Source of the DNA: Actinotalea sp. Marseille-Q4924 | GTDB lineage: Bacteria > Actinomycetota > Actinomycetes > Actinomycetales > Cellulomonadaceae | Reading direction: 5' to 3' | NCBI RefSeq assembly: GCF_916618755.1 | Contig: NZ_CAKAKB010000003.1 | Span: forward strand, 1,054,001 to 1,118,000 | DNA length: 64,000 nucleotides | Part shown: one piece after another, positions 52,295-62,916 of the stretch | Layout: each line of letters begins with the position of its first letter | How positions within the stretch are numbered: the first letter of the stretch is position 1 | Position numbers and translations under genes: made by a program | Notes under the pieces: model-generated | Databases searched by the model: none | Told to the model about the DNA's origin: nothing | What the model saw: only the letters and a program-made list of their open reading frames with translations

Positions 52295-53062
52295 GTGGAC
52301 GGCGCGTTCCCGGGCCTCGGGACCCTCATCAACATGACGACGATCGTCGTCGGCTCCCTTGTCGGGATCGCGGTCGGGAACCGGCTGCACGCGCGCACGC
52401 GCGGCGTCGTCACCGACAGCCTGGGCCTCGTCACGCTGCTCATCGCCGCACTGTCCGCGGTCGCCGTCACCGACGCCGCCTACGTCGACGCCCTGCCCAC
52501 GGGCGCGCCGGTCCTCGTCGTCCTGGGCTCCCTGCTCGTGGGCGGCATCACCGGGTCGCTCCTGCGGCTGGAGGAGCGGCTCGCAGGCCTGGGCGGCAAG
52601 GTCCACACCTGGACCGCGCGCCGGTGGAGCGGCGCGGACCTCGCCGGCCGTGAACGGTTCATCGAGGGCTGGCTCTCCGCATCCCTGCTCTTCTGCATCG
52701 GCCCGCTCGCGGTGCTGGGCAGCCTCTCCGACGGCCTGGGCCGCGGGATCGAGCAGCTGCTGCTCAAGTCCGTGCTGGACGGGTTCGCCGCCCTCGCCTT
52801 CGCCTCGACGTTCGGCGTCGGCGTCCTCATGTCCGCCCTCTCCGTCGGCGTCGTGCAGGGCGCGCTCACCGTGCTGGGCATGCTGCTCGGCCAGTTCCTC
52901 CCCGAGCCGCACATCGCCGCGCTCACGGCGACCGGCGGGCTGCTCCTCGTCGGGATCGCCCTGCGCCTGCTGCGCGTCCGTGAGGACCTCCCCGTCGCCG
53001 CGATGCTGCCCGCCCTGGTCGTCGCGCCCCTGCTGACGGAGCTCGTGCTCCGGCTCTCCTGA
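52295..53062 (+). CDS. DUF554 membrane protein
   Basis: This 255-residue protein with six to seven TM helices starts GLGTLINMTTIVVGSLVGIA. The DUF554 core FCIGPLAVLGSLSDGL and FASTFGVGVLMSALSV is clear. It is a possible transporter; function is not established. GTG start. It ends 10 bp before the LLM gene. Confidence 0.88.
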   Translation: MDGAFPGLGTLINMTTIVVGSLVGIAVGNRLHARTRGVVTDSLGLVTLLIAALSAVAVTDAAYVDALPTGAPVLVVLGSLLVGGITGSLLRLEERLAGLGGKVHTWTARRWSGADLAGRERFIEGWLSASLLFCIGPLAVLGSLSDGLGRGIEQLLLKSVLDGFAALAFASTFGVGVLMSALSVGVVQGALTVLGMLLGQFLPEPHIAALTATGGLLLVGIALRLLRVREDLPVAAMLPALVVAPLLTELVLRLS

Positions 53063-53072
53063 GGAGGAAGTC

Positions 53073-54035
53073 ATGACGTCCCACCCGATGAGCGTGGGAG
53101 CCCTGCTCCCCCGCGACCTGCCCGCCCGCGACCTGCCGGCCTTCGTGCGCGACACCGAGGCGCTCGGATTCGACGAGCTCTGGGTGGTCGAGGACTGCTT
53201 CTTCCGCGGCGGCATCGCACAGGCGGCCGTGGCGCTCGCGACGACGTCGACCCTGCGCGTCGGCGTCGGCATCCTGCCCGCAGCGGCCCGCAACGTCGCG
53301 TTCGAGGCGCTGGAGCTCGGCACGCTCGCGGAGCTCTACCCCGGGCGGCTCGTCGCCGGCGTGGGACACGGCATGCCCGGGTGGATGCGCCAGGTGGGCG
53401 CGTGGCCCGCCAGCGCCCTGACGCTCCTCGAGGAGCACCTCACCGCCCTGCGTTCCCTCCTGCACGGCGAGGAGGTGACGACGCACGGACGCTACGTCCG
53501 GCTCGACGCCGTCCGGCTCGAGTCCCCGCCCGCGGTGCCGCCGCCCGTCCTGGCCGGTGTGCGCGGGCCCCGCTCGCTGGCGGTGGCCGGGCAGCGCGCC
53601 GACGGCGTCGTGCTCGCCGAGCCCGGCACGCCGGCGTACGTCCGCGCCGCGCGGGAGCAGGCGGGTGGCGGCGCCGGGCTGCGCGTCGTCGCCTACGAGG
53701 TCGCGGCCGTCGACGACGACGCCGCGGTCGCCCGGGACCGCGCGCGGGTGGCGCTGCGCTGGGTGGGAGAGGCGGACGCGGCGGCGCACCTCGTGGGTCT
53801 GCCGTTCGCCGAGGAGCTGACGGAGCTGTGCGCCCGGCACGCGGACGTCGCCGCCTTCGCCGCCGCGCTGCCCGACGCCTGGGTCGACGAGCTCGCCGTC
53901 GTCGGCACGCCCGAGGACGCGCGGCGCCGCCTGGGTGATCTCAGCAGCGCGGGGGCCGACGCCGTGGTCCTGCTCCCGGCCGGGCCGGACCCGCTCGCCG
54001 CCCTGCACTCCCTCGCCCGGGTCCTGCCCGCCTGA
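53073..54035 (+). CDS. LLM-class F420/FMN-dependent oxidoreductase
   Basis: This 320-residue luciferase-like TIM barrel shows ALGFDELWVVEDCFFRGG, LRVGVGILPAAARN and the flavin loop GRLVAGVGHGMPGWMRQVGA. Actinobacterial members commonly use F420; the cofactor cannot be read here. Substrate is unknown. GAGGAGG precedes the ATG. It is probably co-transcribed with DUF554. Confidence 0.85.
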   Translation: MTSHPMSVGALLPRDLPARDLPAFVRDTEALGFDELWVVEDCFFRGGIAQAAVALATTSTLRVGVGILPAAARNVAFEALELGTLAELYPGRLVAGVGHGMPGWMRQVGAWPASALTLLEEHLTALRSLLHGEEVTTHGRYVRLDAVRLESPPAVPPPVLAGVRGPRSLAVAGQRADGVVLAEPGTPAYVRAAREQAGGGAGLRVVAYEVAAVDDDAAVARDRARVALRWVGEADAAAHLVGLPFAEELTELCARHADVAAFAAALPDAWVDELAVVGTPEDARRRLGDLSSAGADAVVLLPAGPDPLAALHSLARVLPA

Positions 54036-54056
54036 CGCGGCTCCGGGCGGCCGCGA

Positions 54057-54953
54057 TCAGCGGTCCGGCAGCGGAGCGACCCCGGGGAGGTCGATCCCGA
54101 GCAGCCCCGCGACGGTCCGCACCACCCCGTCGTCCGTGTGCGGCGGAGCGACGAAGCGCGCCCGACTCAGCACCTCCGGATGGGCGTTCGCCATGGCGAA
54201 GGACAGCCCGGCCGCCTCGAGCATCTCCACGTCGTTGAGGTAGTCGCCGAATGCCATGGTCTGCGCCGGCGTGATGCCGTACGCCTCCTGCAGCCGGCGG
54301 ACGGCGGCACCCTTGTGGGTGGTCGCACCCAGCACGTCCACCCAGTGCGCGCCGGAGACCACCACCTGGTGAGTGCTTCGGAAGGCCTGCAGCGCCGGCA
54401 CCACGGTGTCCTCGGCCGACGCGAAGTCGAAGACGGCGACCTTGAGCACGTCGTCGTCGACCGCGAGCACGTCGTCCACCACCGTCAGCAGCGTGTAGTA
54501 GCGGTCCGCCTCGGTACGGAAGGCGGCGTCGCGCCGCTCGACGTAGGCCGACCGCTTCCCGCACACGACGACGCCGACGTCCGCACCTGAGCCCGCCAGC
54601 CCCCGGACCGCGCTGACGACCTGCAGGACGACGTCACGCTCCAGCACGTCGGAGCTGATCTCGCGGCCGCCGCGCGCGACGTACGCGCCGTTCTCGGCGA
54701 TGAAGGGCAGGTCCGCGCCGGCGTCGCCGAAGCGCGCCGCGAGGTTCGCGTACTGCCGACCGCTCGCCGGGCAGAACAGCACGTCCCGGCGGGCGAGCTC
54801 CTCCAGGAGCGGCCCCAGCGCCTGCGGGAGCTCGTGGTCGGCGTCCAGGAGCGTCCCGTCCATGTCGACGGCGACCAGCCGGACGTCGGCGACCTCGTCG
54901 GGCGCGGGCAGGGACAGGGCCGGTGCGACAGTCATCCCACCATTGTCCGTCAT
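54057..54953 (-). CDS. HAD-superfamily Cof-type phosphatase
   Basis: This 298-residue HAD-IIB phosphatase has motif I VAVDMDGTLLDADHEL, motif II FCPASGRQY, and motif IV MAFGDYLNDVEMLEAAG. The cap region is between about residues 100 and 220. Such enzymes act on sugar or cofactor phosphates; substrate is unknown. M at 54935 is an alternative start. Confidence 0.9.
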   Translation of the reverse strand: MTDNGGMTVAPALSLPAPDEVADVRLVAVDMDGTLLDADHELPQALGPLLEELARRDVLFCPASGRQYANLAARFGDAGADLPFIAENGAYVARGGREISSDVLERDVVLQVVSAVRGLAGSGADVGVVVCGKRSAYVERRDAAFRTEADRYYTLLTVVDDVLAVDDDVLKVAVFDFASAEDTVVPALQAFRSTHQVVVSGAHWVDVLGATTHKGAAVRRLQEAYGITPAQTMAFGDYLNDVEMLEAAGLSFAMANAHPEVLSRARFVAPPHTDDGVVRTVAGLLGIDLPGVAPLPDR

Positions 54954-54971
54954 GTCCGGCGCTGCGGTGCC

Positions 54972-56936
54972 CTACGCGTCCTGGCGCAGGGCGCGCCGCC
55001 GGCTCTCCAGCGCGATGAGGTCGGCGAACGCCGCCTGGTACGCCTCGACCTCCCGCTGCGGGTCCATCCGCTGCAGGCGGCCCCGCAGGTCGGCGATGCG
55101 CCGGGTGATGCCGAGGTCCACCAGGGCGGTGACCACCCCGCGCGCGTAGCCGTCGACGGCGTCCGGCCGGTCCTCCGGGAGCGGTGTGACGGCCAGCTCG
55201 AGGACGAGCGGCTGCACGGGCAGCGCCGCCTCCTCCCGGACCCGGTCCACCCACGCGGCGGGTGAGCCGCCGGCGGCGGACGTCAGACCGCCGGCCGCGC
55301 GGATCGCCTCGTGCACCGCCCGGAACGCCGGGACGGTGAACGCGTCGGGGGCGAGGTCGTCCACCGCGGCGGCGTCGACGGCGCCGGGGTGCTGCAGCAG
55401 CACCTCCAGGGCGTTGCGCTCGAGCTTCGCCACGGGGTCGGTCCGGTCCGGTCCGACCAGGCGCGGCCGGGCGGGGGCGCCGTCGGGGCCCGCACCGCCG
55501 GGCCGCTCCCCCGGGCCGGGCATGGTCGGGTGACGGCGGCCGGGCTCGGACCCGCGCTCCCCGCCGTCACGGGACCGGCGCGCGGCCGCGCTCACCTCAC
55601 GCAGCACCGTCTCCGCCTCCATCCCGAGCCAGCCGGCGAGCATCCGGCCGTACTCCGGGCGCAGGGCCGCGTCCCGGATGCCGGCGACCACCGGCGCCGA
55701 GGCGCGCAGCGCGGCGACCCGGCCCTCGACGGTGTCCAGGTCGTGCCGGCGCAGCGTCGAGCGGATGACGAACTCGAAGAGCGGCTGCCGACCAGCGACG
55801 AGCGCCTGCACCGCGTCGGGGCCCTTCTCCTGACGCAGCTCGCACGGGTCCATGCCGCTCGGCTCCACCGCGACGAACGTCTGCGCGTAGAACTTCTGGT
55901 CCTCGCCGAACGCGCGCAGGGCGGCCTTCTGGCCGGCCTCGTCCCCGTCGAACGTGAAGACGACCTCGCCGCCCGTCGACGCCCCGGACGCGAGCTGCAC
56001 CCCGCCGCCGGCCGACGTGTCCCCCAGCAGCCGGCGCACGATGCGCGCGTGGTCCGGCCCGAACGCGGTCCCGCAGGTCGCGACGGCGGTCGGCACGCCG
56101 GACAGGTGCGCCGCCATGACGTCGGTGTACCCCTCGACGACGACGACCTGGCGCCGCTTGGCGATCTCCCGCTTGGCCAGGTCGATGCCGTACAGGACCT
56201 GCGCCTTCTTGTAGAGCGCGGTGTCCGGGCTGTTGAGGTACTTCGGGCCCTGGTCCTCCTCGAGCAGGCGACGCGCCCCGAACCCGACGACGTCACCGGT
56301 GACGTCGCGGATCGGCCACATCAGGCGGCCCCGGAACCGGTCGTACACCCCCCGGTTGCCCTGGCTGAGCAGGCCGGACACGGTCAGCTCCGCCTCGGTG
56401 AAGCCCTTGGACCGCAGGTGCCGCAGCAGGTGGTCCCAGCCCTGCGGCGCGAAGCCGACCCCGAACTGCTCCGCGGCGGAGCGGTCGAACCCGCGCTCGG
56501 CGAGGAACTGCCGGCCGACGGCGGCCCCGGGCGTGAGCAGCTGCTCGGCGTAGAACGCCGCCGCGTGCCGATGCGCCTCGAGCAGCCGCTGACGGCGACC
56601 CGGCTCCTCGCCCGGGCGGACGGCGCCGCCCTCCTCGTACTGGAGCTGCACCCCGACGCGGCCGGCGAGGTGCTCGACGGCCTCGGTGAAACCCAGGCCG
56701 TCGATCTTCTGCAGGAACGAGATGACGTCCCCGCCCTCGCCGCAGCCGAAGCAGTGCCAGAAGCCGACCTGGGGCCGGACGTGGAAGGAGGGGCTCCGAT
56801 CGTCGTGGAAGGGGCACAGCCCCTTGAGCGACCCGACGCCCGCGGGCTTGAGCGTGACGTGCTCGCCGACGACCTCCTCGATCCGGGCGCGCTCACGGAC
56901 CGTCGTCACGTCCTCGCGTCGGATCCGTCCAGCCAC
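54972..56936 (-). CDS. dnaG: DNA primase
   Basis: This 654-residue primase has the CHC2 zinc-binding domain [13 protein letters not shown] and [10 protein letters not shown] (about residues 42-70), the catalytic core (about 120-370) with Toprim motifs [14 protein letters not shown] and [17 protein letters not shown], and a C-terminal helicase-binding domain. It makes RNA primers for replication. The dnaG-dgt pairing is conserved in actinobacteria. Confidence 0.97.
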   Translation of the reverse strand: MAGRIRREDVTTVRERARIEEVVGEHVTLKPAGVGSLKGLCPFHDDRSPSFHVRPQVGFWHCFGCGEGGDVISFLQKIDGLGFTEAVEHLAGRVGVQLQYEEGGAVRPGEEPGRRQRLLEAHRHAAAFYAEQLLTPGAAVGRQFLAERGFDRSAAEQFGVGFAPQGWDHLLRHLRSKGFTEAELTVSGLLSQGNRGVYDRFRGRLMWPIRDVTGDVVGFGARRLLEEDQGPKYLNSPDTALYKKAQVLYGIDLAKREIAKRRQVVVVEGYTDVMAAHLSGVPTAVATCGTAFGPDHARIVRRLLGDTSAGGGVQLASGASTGGEVVFTFDGDEAGQKAALRAFGEDQKFYAQTFVAVEPSGMDPCELRQEKGPDAVQALVAGRQPLFEFVIRSTLRRHDLDTVEGRVAALRASAPVVAGIRDAALRPEYGRMLAGWLGMEAETVLREVSAAARRSRDGGERGSEPGRRHPTMPGPGERPGGAGPDGAPARPRLVGPDRTDPVAKLERNALEVLLQHPGAVDAAAVDDLAPDAFTVPAFRAVHEAIRAAGGLTSAAGGSPAAWVDRVREEAALPVQPLVLELAVTPLPEDRPDAVDGYARGVVTALVDLGITRRIADLRGRLQRMDPQREVEAYQAAFADLIALESRRRALRQDA

Positions 56937-57006
56937 GGCGCGAGTCTAGGCCGCGGGACGCGCCGCCCGGGCCGGGGCGCGGGCCCCCTGTGCGCCGTGG
57001 GCACTG

Positions 57007-58305
57007 CTACCGGTCGACGCGCCGCACCATCCGGGCGTGCCACTCCGCGGCGCTCACGTCGGTGAGCGACGCCACCTGGTCGACGACGACCCTGAGCCGG
57101 GCGGCGTCGTCGGCGGCCTGCGCCCAGTCGGCGGCGAAGGCCGGCTCGAGCGCGACGGGGGCGCGCTCCGCCACCACCTGCACCAGGTCCTCGATGACCT
57201 CGCGCTGGCGCCGGTAGAGGGGCTCCGCCTCGCGGGGCGCCATGACGTACGCGACGGCCAGGCCCTTAAGGACGAGGATCTCCGCCAGGGTCTGGCGGGG
57301 GACGACGAGCCGGGCGCCGTACCGGGTCAGCGGCCCGGTCCCGTAGCGCTCCCGCGTCGCGTCGATCGCGGCCCCGCAGAACCGCCCGATGAGCTGACTG
57401 GTCATGTCCTTGAGCGCCGCCAGGTCGCGCCGGCTCCCGCCGTGGCCGCGCACCCACAGCTCCCCGCCGCGCAGCCGCTCCATCGCCTCGAGCAGCTCCG
57501 CGTCCTCGAGCTGCCCCCCGAACCACGTGCGGGTCTCGGCGAGGACCCGGTCCCGGGCACCGCCGTCGTCGAGCACCTCCAGCTCGAGGCGACCGCCGAC
57601 GACGGCGTCCTCCACGTCGTGCACGCTGTAGGAGACGTCGTCGGCGAGGTCCATGACCTCGGCCTCGAGGCAGCGCACGCCGGCGGGGGCACCCTCACGC
57701 AGCCAGGCGAAGACCTCCGCGTCGTCGGCGTAGACCCCGAACTTCCCCGACGGCGTCCCGTCCGGCCGCAGCGGCGCCTCGGTCCCGCCCCACGGGTACT
57801 TGACCGAGGCGTCGAGGCTCGCCCGCGTGAGGTTGAGGCCGGCGGCGCGTCCGGTCGCCGGGTCGACGACCTTCGGCTCCAGCCGCGTCAGCAGCCGCAG
57901 TGTCTGGGCGTTCCCCTCGAAGCCGCCGATCTCCGCCGCCACCCCGGCCAGCGCCCGCTCGCCGTTGTGCCCGAACGGCGGGTGGCCGAGGTCGTGCGCG
58001 AGGCACGCGGCGTCGACGACGTCGGGGTCGCAGCCGAGGGCCTTGCCGAGCTCGCGGCCCACCTGCGCGACCTCGAGCGTGTGGGTGAGGCGCGTGCGGA
58101 CGAAGTCGTCCGTCGCCGGACCGAGGACCTGGGTCTTGGCCCCGAGCCGGCGCAGCGCGGAGGAGTGCAGGATGCGCGCGCGGTCGCGCTCGAACGGCGT
58201 GCGCTGCTTGCTCTTGGGCGCCTCGACGCACCACCGGTCCCGGTCCGCGTCCGTGTAGGAGCCCACCGGCGGACCGGGCAGGCCCTCGGCGGGGTGTGCG
58301 CTCAC
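57007..58305 (-). CDS. dgt: dGTP triphosphohydrolase-like HD protein
   Basis: This 432-residue HD-domain enzyme shows RLTHTLEVAQVGRELGKALG, then CLAHDLGHPPFGHNGE (metal His-Asp) and DLADDVSYSVHDVEDAVV. It hydrolyses dNTPs to nucleosides and triphosphate and tunes dNTP pools. GTG start at 58305. It lies 70 bp upstream of dnaG in the same direction. Confidence 0.95.
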   Translation of the reverse strand: MSAHPAEGLPGPPVGSYTDADRDRWCVEAPKSKQRTPFERDRARILHSSALRRLGAKTQVLGPATDDFVRTRLTHTLEVAQVGRELGKALGCDPDVVDAACLAHDLGHPPFGHNGERALAGVAAEIGGFEGNAQTLRLLTRLEPKVVDPATGRAAGLNLTRASLDASVKYPWGGTEAPLRPDGTPSGKFGVYADDAEVFAWLREGAPAGVRCLEAEVMDLADDVSYSVHDVEDAVVGGRLELEVLDDGGARDRVLAETRTWFGGQLEDAELLEAMERLRGGELWVRGHGGSRRDLAALKDMTSQLIGRFCGAAIDATRERYGTGPLTRYGARLVVPRQTLAEILVLKGLAVAYVMAPREAEPLYRRQREVIEDLVQVVAERAPVALEPAFAADWAQAADDAARLRVVVDQVASLTDVSAAEWHARMVRRVDR

Positions 58306-58390
58306 GCGTGCACCCTAGCCAGCGGGACGGTGCGCCGCGTCGGGCGCCCTCACGGCCGGGCCGCGGGGTGGTCGCCGGATGGTCCGGACG

Positions 58391-60202
58391 TCACGGGAGT
58401 CGCCAGACGGCGAGCGCCGGCCCGTCGCCCGGGACGTGCACGCCGCCGTCGGGCGCGCGCACGGGGTCCGGCCCGTGGAGGACCTCCGGGGTGCCTCCGT
58501 CCAGCAGAGCGGCCGGCACGGACGCGCCGGACCACGGTGCCCGGGCCGCGACCACGAGGACCCGCTCCTCGGGCGTCTCCCGCAGGTAGGCCAGGACGTC
58601 GTCCTCGGCGAGCCACCAGCGCAGGCCACCCCGGCGCAGGGCGGGGGACTCCCGGCGCAGCGCGATGAGGCTGCGGTACAGCCCGAAGGTCTCGGCGTCC
58701 CAGTCGTCCGGCCGGTCCCACGGCATCGTCACGCGCGCGTGCTCGCCGGTGGTCCCCGTGGCGCCGACCTCGTCGCCGGCGAACACCATGGGTGTGCCCG
58801 GGTACGTCATGAGCAGGCCGACCGCGACCTCGAGCACGCCCCGGTCGCCGACGAGCGTGCTGATCCGGGCGGTGTCGTGGGAGCCGAGCATGTTCCACTG
58901 CGCGGCCGTCACTCGCCACGGCAGGACGGCCGCGAACTCCCGCATCGTGGCGACCGCCGCGGCACCGCTGCGCCGCGCGCGCCGGACGGGCAGGCCGAGC
59001 GCGGGCTGCTCGGAGCCCACGGGGGTCGTCCAGCCCCACACCGGGCGCGTGAAGCCGGTGTAGTTCATGGTCGCGTGCCAGCCGTCGCCCGGCAGGTCCA
59101 GGCTCGCGTCGTGGAAGTGCTCGCCGACGAGCAGCGCGTCCGGACGGACGTCCGTCATCGTGCGGCGGACGCGGCGGGCGACCTCGTGCGTGAGGTCCTG
59201 GTCACGGTACCGCCCGGTCATGTTGGCCACGTCGATGCGCCAGCCGTCGAGGGCGTACGGGTCGCGCAGCCAGCGGCCGATCACCGAGTCCGGTCCGTCG
59301 ACGAGCCGTCGGCCGAGCGCGGAGGACGCGTGGTCGAGCTTCGGCAGGGTGTCGTGGCCCAGCCAGCTGACGTAGCCGTCGTCGGTCCACAGGTAGAAGG
59401 ACGCCTCCTCGGCGTCCCGGTCCGCCTGGGCGCGCCGGAACCACTCGTGCCCGGCGCCGGTGTGGTTGGTCGTCAGGTCGCCCACGAGCCGCATGCCCCG
59501 CGCGTGGACCGCCCGGGACAGCGACGCCAGTGCCTCGTCCCCCCCGAGCACCGGGTCGACGTGGTCGAAGGTGCTCGCGTCGTAGCGGTGGTTGGACCGC
59601 CCGGGGAAGAACGGCGTGAGGTAGAGGACGTCGACCCCGAGCCGCTCGAGGTGGTCCAGACGCCGCTCGATGCCGCGGAGGTCGCCGCCGAACAGCTGCT
59701 GCCCGACGCCGGGCCCGGCCGCCAGCGGCTCGTCGTCCCACCCCGCCGGCAGCGCCCAGTCCGGCGCCGGCCGCCGCACGCCCGAGCGCGCGAAGCGGTC
59801 GGGGAACACCTGGTAGACGACGGCGTCGTGGGCCCACCCGGGCGCGCCCGGGTGCACGGTGAGCCGGAAGTCCGCAGCGTCCGGCACGTCACGCGCGTGC
59901 AGGCCCGTGCCGTTCAGCCAGCGGTGGCCGTCCGGCTCGTCGAGGAGGAAGCGGTAGTGCGTGACCGGGTTGTGCACCTCGACCTCGGCGACGTACCAGC
60001 GCTCGTGCTCGTCCTCCCGGTCCAGCGTGGTCGCGGTGACCTCCGGCTCCCCGTCGCGGACGGTCCGCAGGTGGACCGCCCGCGCGGCGGAGCCGGAGGG
60101 CACCCGGACCCGGACGGGCACGCGGTCCCCCAGCGCCGGCGTGCCTGCCGGGACGTACAGCTCGCTCCCGTCGTGGTGTGCGTCGAGGGAGCGACGGCTC
60201 AT
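58391..60202 (-). CDS. GH13 alpha-glucosidase/maltogenic amylase
   Basis: This 603-residue intracellular enzyme has an N-terminal CBM34-like domain (about residues 1-120) and a GH13 barrel. Catalytic residues: Asp in ALDGWRIDVANM, Glu in LLVGEHFHD and Asp in MLGSHDTARIS. The region VVYQVFPDRFARSG is typical of the neopullulanase/cyclomaltodextrinase group. No signal peptide. It overlaps the malG stop (ATGA), so it should digest imported maltodextrins. Confidence 0.92.
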   Translation of the reverse strand: MSRRSLDAHHDGSELYVPAGTPALGDRVPVRVRVPSGSAARAVHLRTVRDGEPEVTATTLDREDEHERWYVAEVEVHNPVTHYRFLLDEPDGHRWLNGTGLHARDVPDAADFRLTVHPGAPGWAHDAVVYQVFPDRFARSGVRRPAPDWALPAGWDDEPLAAGPGVGQQLFGGDLRGIERRLDHLERLGVDVLYLTPFFPGRSNHRYDASTFDHVDPVLGGDEALASLSRAVHARGMRLVGDLTTNHTGAGHEWFRRAQADRDAEEASFYLWTDDGYVSWLGHDTLPKLDHASSALGRRLVDGPDSVIGRWLRDPYALDGWRIDVANMTGRYRDQDLTHEVARRVRRTMTDVRPDALLVGEHFHDASLDLPGDGWHATMNYTGFTRPVWGWTTPVGSEQPALGLPVRRARRSGAAAVATMREFAAVLPWRVTAAQWNMLGSHDTARISTLVGDRGVLEVAVGLLMTYPGTPMVFAGDEVGATGTTGEHARVTMPWDRPDDWDAETFGLYRSLIALRRESPALRRGGLRWWLAEDDVLAYLRETPEERVLVVAARAPWSGASVPAALLDGGTPEVLHGPDPVRAPDGGVHVPGDGPALAVWRLP

Positions 60203-61122
60203 CCCTTGACCGAGCCCGCGGTGAGCCCGCCGACGATGTAGCGCTGCAGGAAGAGGAACAGCAGCAGCACGGGCACCGCGGAGATCACCGCTCCGGCCGC
60301 GAAGAGGCCCCACTGCGCCTCGAGCAGGTCGGACACCCAGCCGTACAGGCCGACGGCGAGCGTCCAGTTGCTCTCGGACTGGAGCAGGACGCGGGCGATG
60401 ATGAACTCGCCGAACGTCGAGATGAACGACAGGAGGGCGACGACGGCCAGGATCGGCGCGACCAGCCGCAGGATGATCGTCCAGTAGATCTGGGCGTGGG
60501 AGGCGCCGTCGATCTTCGCGGCCTCGTCCAGCTCGCGCGGCACGGTGTTGAAGAAGCCGTACATGAGGAACGTGTTCACGCCGAGCGCGCCGCCAAGGTA
60601 GACGCAGATGACCGCCAGCTTGCTGTTCAGGCCGAGCGCCGGGACGACGTTGCCGAGCGAGATGAGCAGCAGGAAGATCGCGACGAACGCGAGCATCTGC
60701 GGGAACATCTGGATGATCAGCAGGGACGTGAGCCCCACGCGACGGCCGGTGAACCGGAAGCGCGAGAAGGCGTAGGCCGCCGCGGCGCCCATGAGGACCG
60801 TGCCGATCGCGGTGACGCCCGCGATGAGGAGGGTGTTCCCGACCCACGTCCAGAACCGGGTCGCGTTGAGGTCCTCGAAGTTTGCCGTGCTGATCGTTCC
60901 GAAGAGCTCGTTGGACCCCGTGAGCGTCCCCTGGTCCGACAGGGCGGCCGAGAACACGTACACGAGCGGGAACGCGGCGTAGACGACGCCGATGACGCCG
61001 ACGACGTGACGCCACCCGAGCTCGCTGAGGTACCGGCCGGGCTTCATCCGTCGCGCGTCGTCCGCCGGGGCTCCCGTGCGCGTCCTGCTGCCCGCCGTGA
61101 CGGTGCTGGTCTGCGTGGCCAT
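60199..61122 (-). CDS. malG: maltose/maltodextrin ABC permease MalG
   Basis: This 307-residue permease has six TM helices and the ATPase-contact loop DEAAKIDGASHAQIYWTIIL. It pairs with MalF to form the membrane channel. It ends in a C-terminal GLTAGSVKG, typical of MalG. It is 1 bp from the malF stop. Confidence 0.94.
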   Translation of the reverse strand: MATQTSTVTAGSRTRTGAPADDARRMKPGRYLSELGWRHVVGVIGVVYAAFPLVYVFSAALSDQGTLTGSNELFGTISTANFEDLNATRFWTWVGNTLLIAGVTAIGTVLMGAAAAYAFSRFRFTGRRVGLTSLLIIQMFPQMLAFVAIFLLLISLGNVVPALGLNSKLAVICVYLGGALGVNTFLMYGFFNTVPRELDEAAKIDGASHAQIYWTIILRLVAPILAVVALLSFISTFGEFIIARVLLQSESNWTLAVGLYGWVSDLLEAQWGLFAAGAVISAVPVLLLFLFLQRYIVGGLTAGSVKG

Positions 61123-61123
61123 G

Positions 61124-62767
61124 TCAGTTGATCTCCTCGAGCTGACGGGTCCGGCGGAAGGCCAGGGCCGAGATGGTCGCGACGATGATGAAGACGACGA
61201 TCGACAGCGCGCTGGCGAGCCCGTAGTTGCGCGGCGCGGAGCCGTCCAGGCCGGACACGGAGTAGATCATCGTGATGAGGATGTCCGTGTGGCCCAGCGG
61301 CACGGAGGTGTCGGTGAACCGTGGTCCGCCCTGCGTAAGCATGTACACGAGCGTGAAGTTGTTGAAGTTGAAGGCGAAGGACGAGATGAGCAGCGGGCCC
61401 GTCGAGACCAGGAGGAGCGGCAGGGTGATCGACCGCCACATCCGGAACCGGCCGGCACCGTCGATCTTCGCGGCCTCCGTGAGGTCCGCAGGGATGGCCT
61501 GCAGGGCGCCGGTGCAGATGAGGAACATGTAGGGGAAGCCGAGCCACAGGTTGACGCCGATGATCGACAGCTTCGCGAGCGTCGGGTCCGTCAGCCAGGG
61601 GATCTCCGCGCCGCCGAGGATCACGGCGTTGACGAAGCCGAACCGGCGGTTGAGCAGACCGGCCCACAGCAGCGCGGCGAGGAAGCCCGGCATCGCGTAC
61701 GGGAGGATCAGCAGGGTCCGGTAGATCTTCCGGCCGCGCAGGCGCGGGTCGTTGAACGTGATCGCGAAGAACAGCCCGAGCATGAACGTCGTCAGCACGG
61801 ACAGGAACGCGAAGGCGAACGTCCACAGCAGGATCTTGACGAACGGACCGGCGTACCGGGCGTCGCTGAACGCCGTGACGAAGTTCTCGGCACCGACGAC
61901 GACGCGCCACCCGACGGAGAGCTGCTCGCCGTCCGGCGAGACGAAGAAGCCCTCGTCGGACGGCGAGTACACCGTGCCGTCGACGAGGCTCCGCATGACG
62001 TCCTCGTCCGGGTCGTACTCCAGGGCGGAGCGGAACACGTAGGCGTTGCGGGCGTCCTGGGTGCGCAGGGACCCCTCCTCCGGGTCCTCCGACAGGGCCA
62101 CCCGCAGGGTCGTCACCTCGTCGGCGCGCTGGAGGATCTCCTGCCGGTCCAGCAGGGTGTAGCCCGGCACCTCGGTGACCCGGCCGTCGCTCGCCTCGCC
62201 GTCCTCGACGGTCCGCAGCGGCTCCTGCGCGGTGCCCACCCGGACGTCGCCGGACCCGGTGACGACCGCGAGACCGAGGTCGCCGCCGTCGCTCTCGACG
62301 ACCGCGACCTGGTACGCGTCCGAGCCCTCGACGCGGCGCTCGTTGTCGATGAGCAGGAACTCGATCGCGTCCTGCTTGGTCGAGTTGTGCCCGTCGCCGT
62401 AGTTGGTGAAGGCCACGAAGACGGTGTAGACGACGACGAAGATCTGGAACGCGAAGAGGAAGATCAGCCCCGGGAGGATGTACTTCATCGGCAGCGTCCT
62501 GCGGGAGAAGTACACGACGTCGACCGCGACGACGATCGCGACCATGCCGGCGAGGATCCCGTAGGAGCCGATCGTCCACGCCGACCACGCGATCCACACG
62601 CCGAGGGCGTTGACGAGGGCCATGAGCATGAGCTTCGTGAGGAAGCCGGGCCCGTAGTCGCGGGCGGGCGCCGTCCCGGTGCGACGGGGCCTGGCCGGTC
62701 CCGGGGTGCGGTCGCCCGGCGCCATGGCGTCGGCGGCCTCGACCTGCGGTGGGTGGGGGCTGCTCAT
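61124..62767 (-). CDS. malF: maltose/maltodextrin ABC permease MalF
   Basis: This 547-residue permease has an unusually long periplasmic-type domain between TM2/3 and the later helices (about residues 115-300), like enterobacterial MalF. The EAA loop is TEAAKIDGAGRFRMWRSITL. Start ATG 62767 has GGAGG five bases upstream; a GTG lies one codon earlier. Together with MalE and MalG it forms the importer. No ATPase is visible in the window, so a shared MsiK-type ATPase is likely. Confidence 0.94.
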   Translation of the reverse strand: MSSPHPPQVEAADAMAPGDRTPGPARPRRTGTAPARDYGPGFLTKLMLMALVNALGVWIAWSAWTIGSYGILAGMVAIVVAVDVVYFSRRTLPMKYILPGLIFLFAFQIFVVVYTVFVAFTNYGDGHNSTKQDAIEFLLIDNERRVEGSDAYQVAVVESDGGDLGLAVVTGSGDVRVGTAQEPLRTVEDGEASDGRVTEVPGYTLLDRQEILQRADEVTTLRVALSEDPEEGSLRTQDARNAYVFRSALEYDPDEDVMRSLVDGTVYSPSDEGFFVSPDGEQLSVGWRVVVGAENFVTAFSDARYAGPFVKILLWTFAFAFLSVLTTFMLGLFFAITFNDPRLRGRKIYRTLLILPYAMPGFLAALLWAGLLNRRFGFVNAVILGGAEIPWLTDPTLAKLSIIGVNLWLGFPYMFLICTGALQAIPADLTEAAKIDGAGRFRMWRSITLPLLLVSTGPLLISSFAFNFNNFTLVYMLTQGGPRFTDTSVPLGHTDILITMIYSVSGLDGSAPRNYGLASALSIVVFIIVATISALAFRRTRQLEEIN

Positions 62768-62916
62768 CACTACCTCCGTGCGGGCTCGTCAGCGCATCGG
62801 CTGAGCACCCGCGCTCCGGTGCGGGGGCCGCAGCGGCGCACCGGAGGCGAGGGGCACGTCGTCGTGCGCCTTGCTCGCATCATGGCACCGCCCCGGCGGG
62901 AACTGGGGGTCATGCG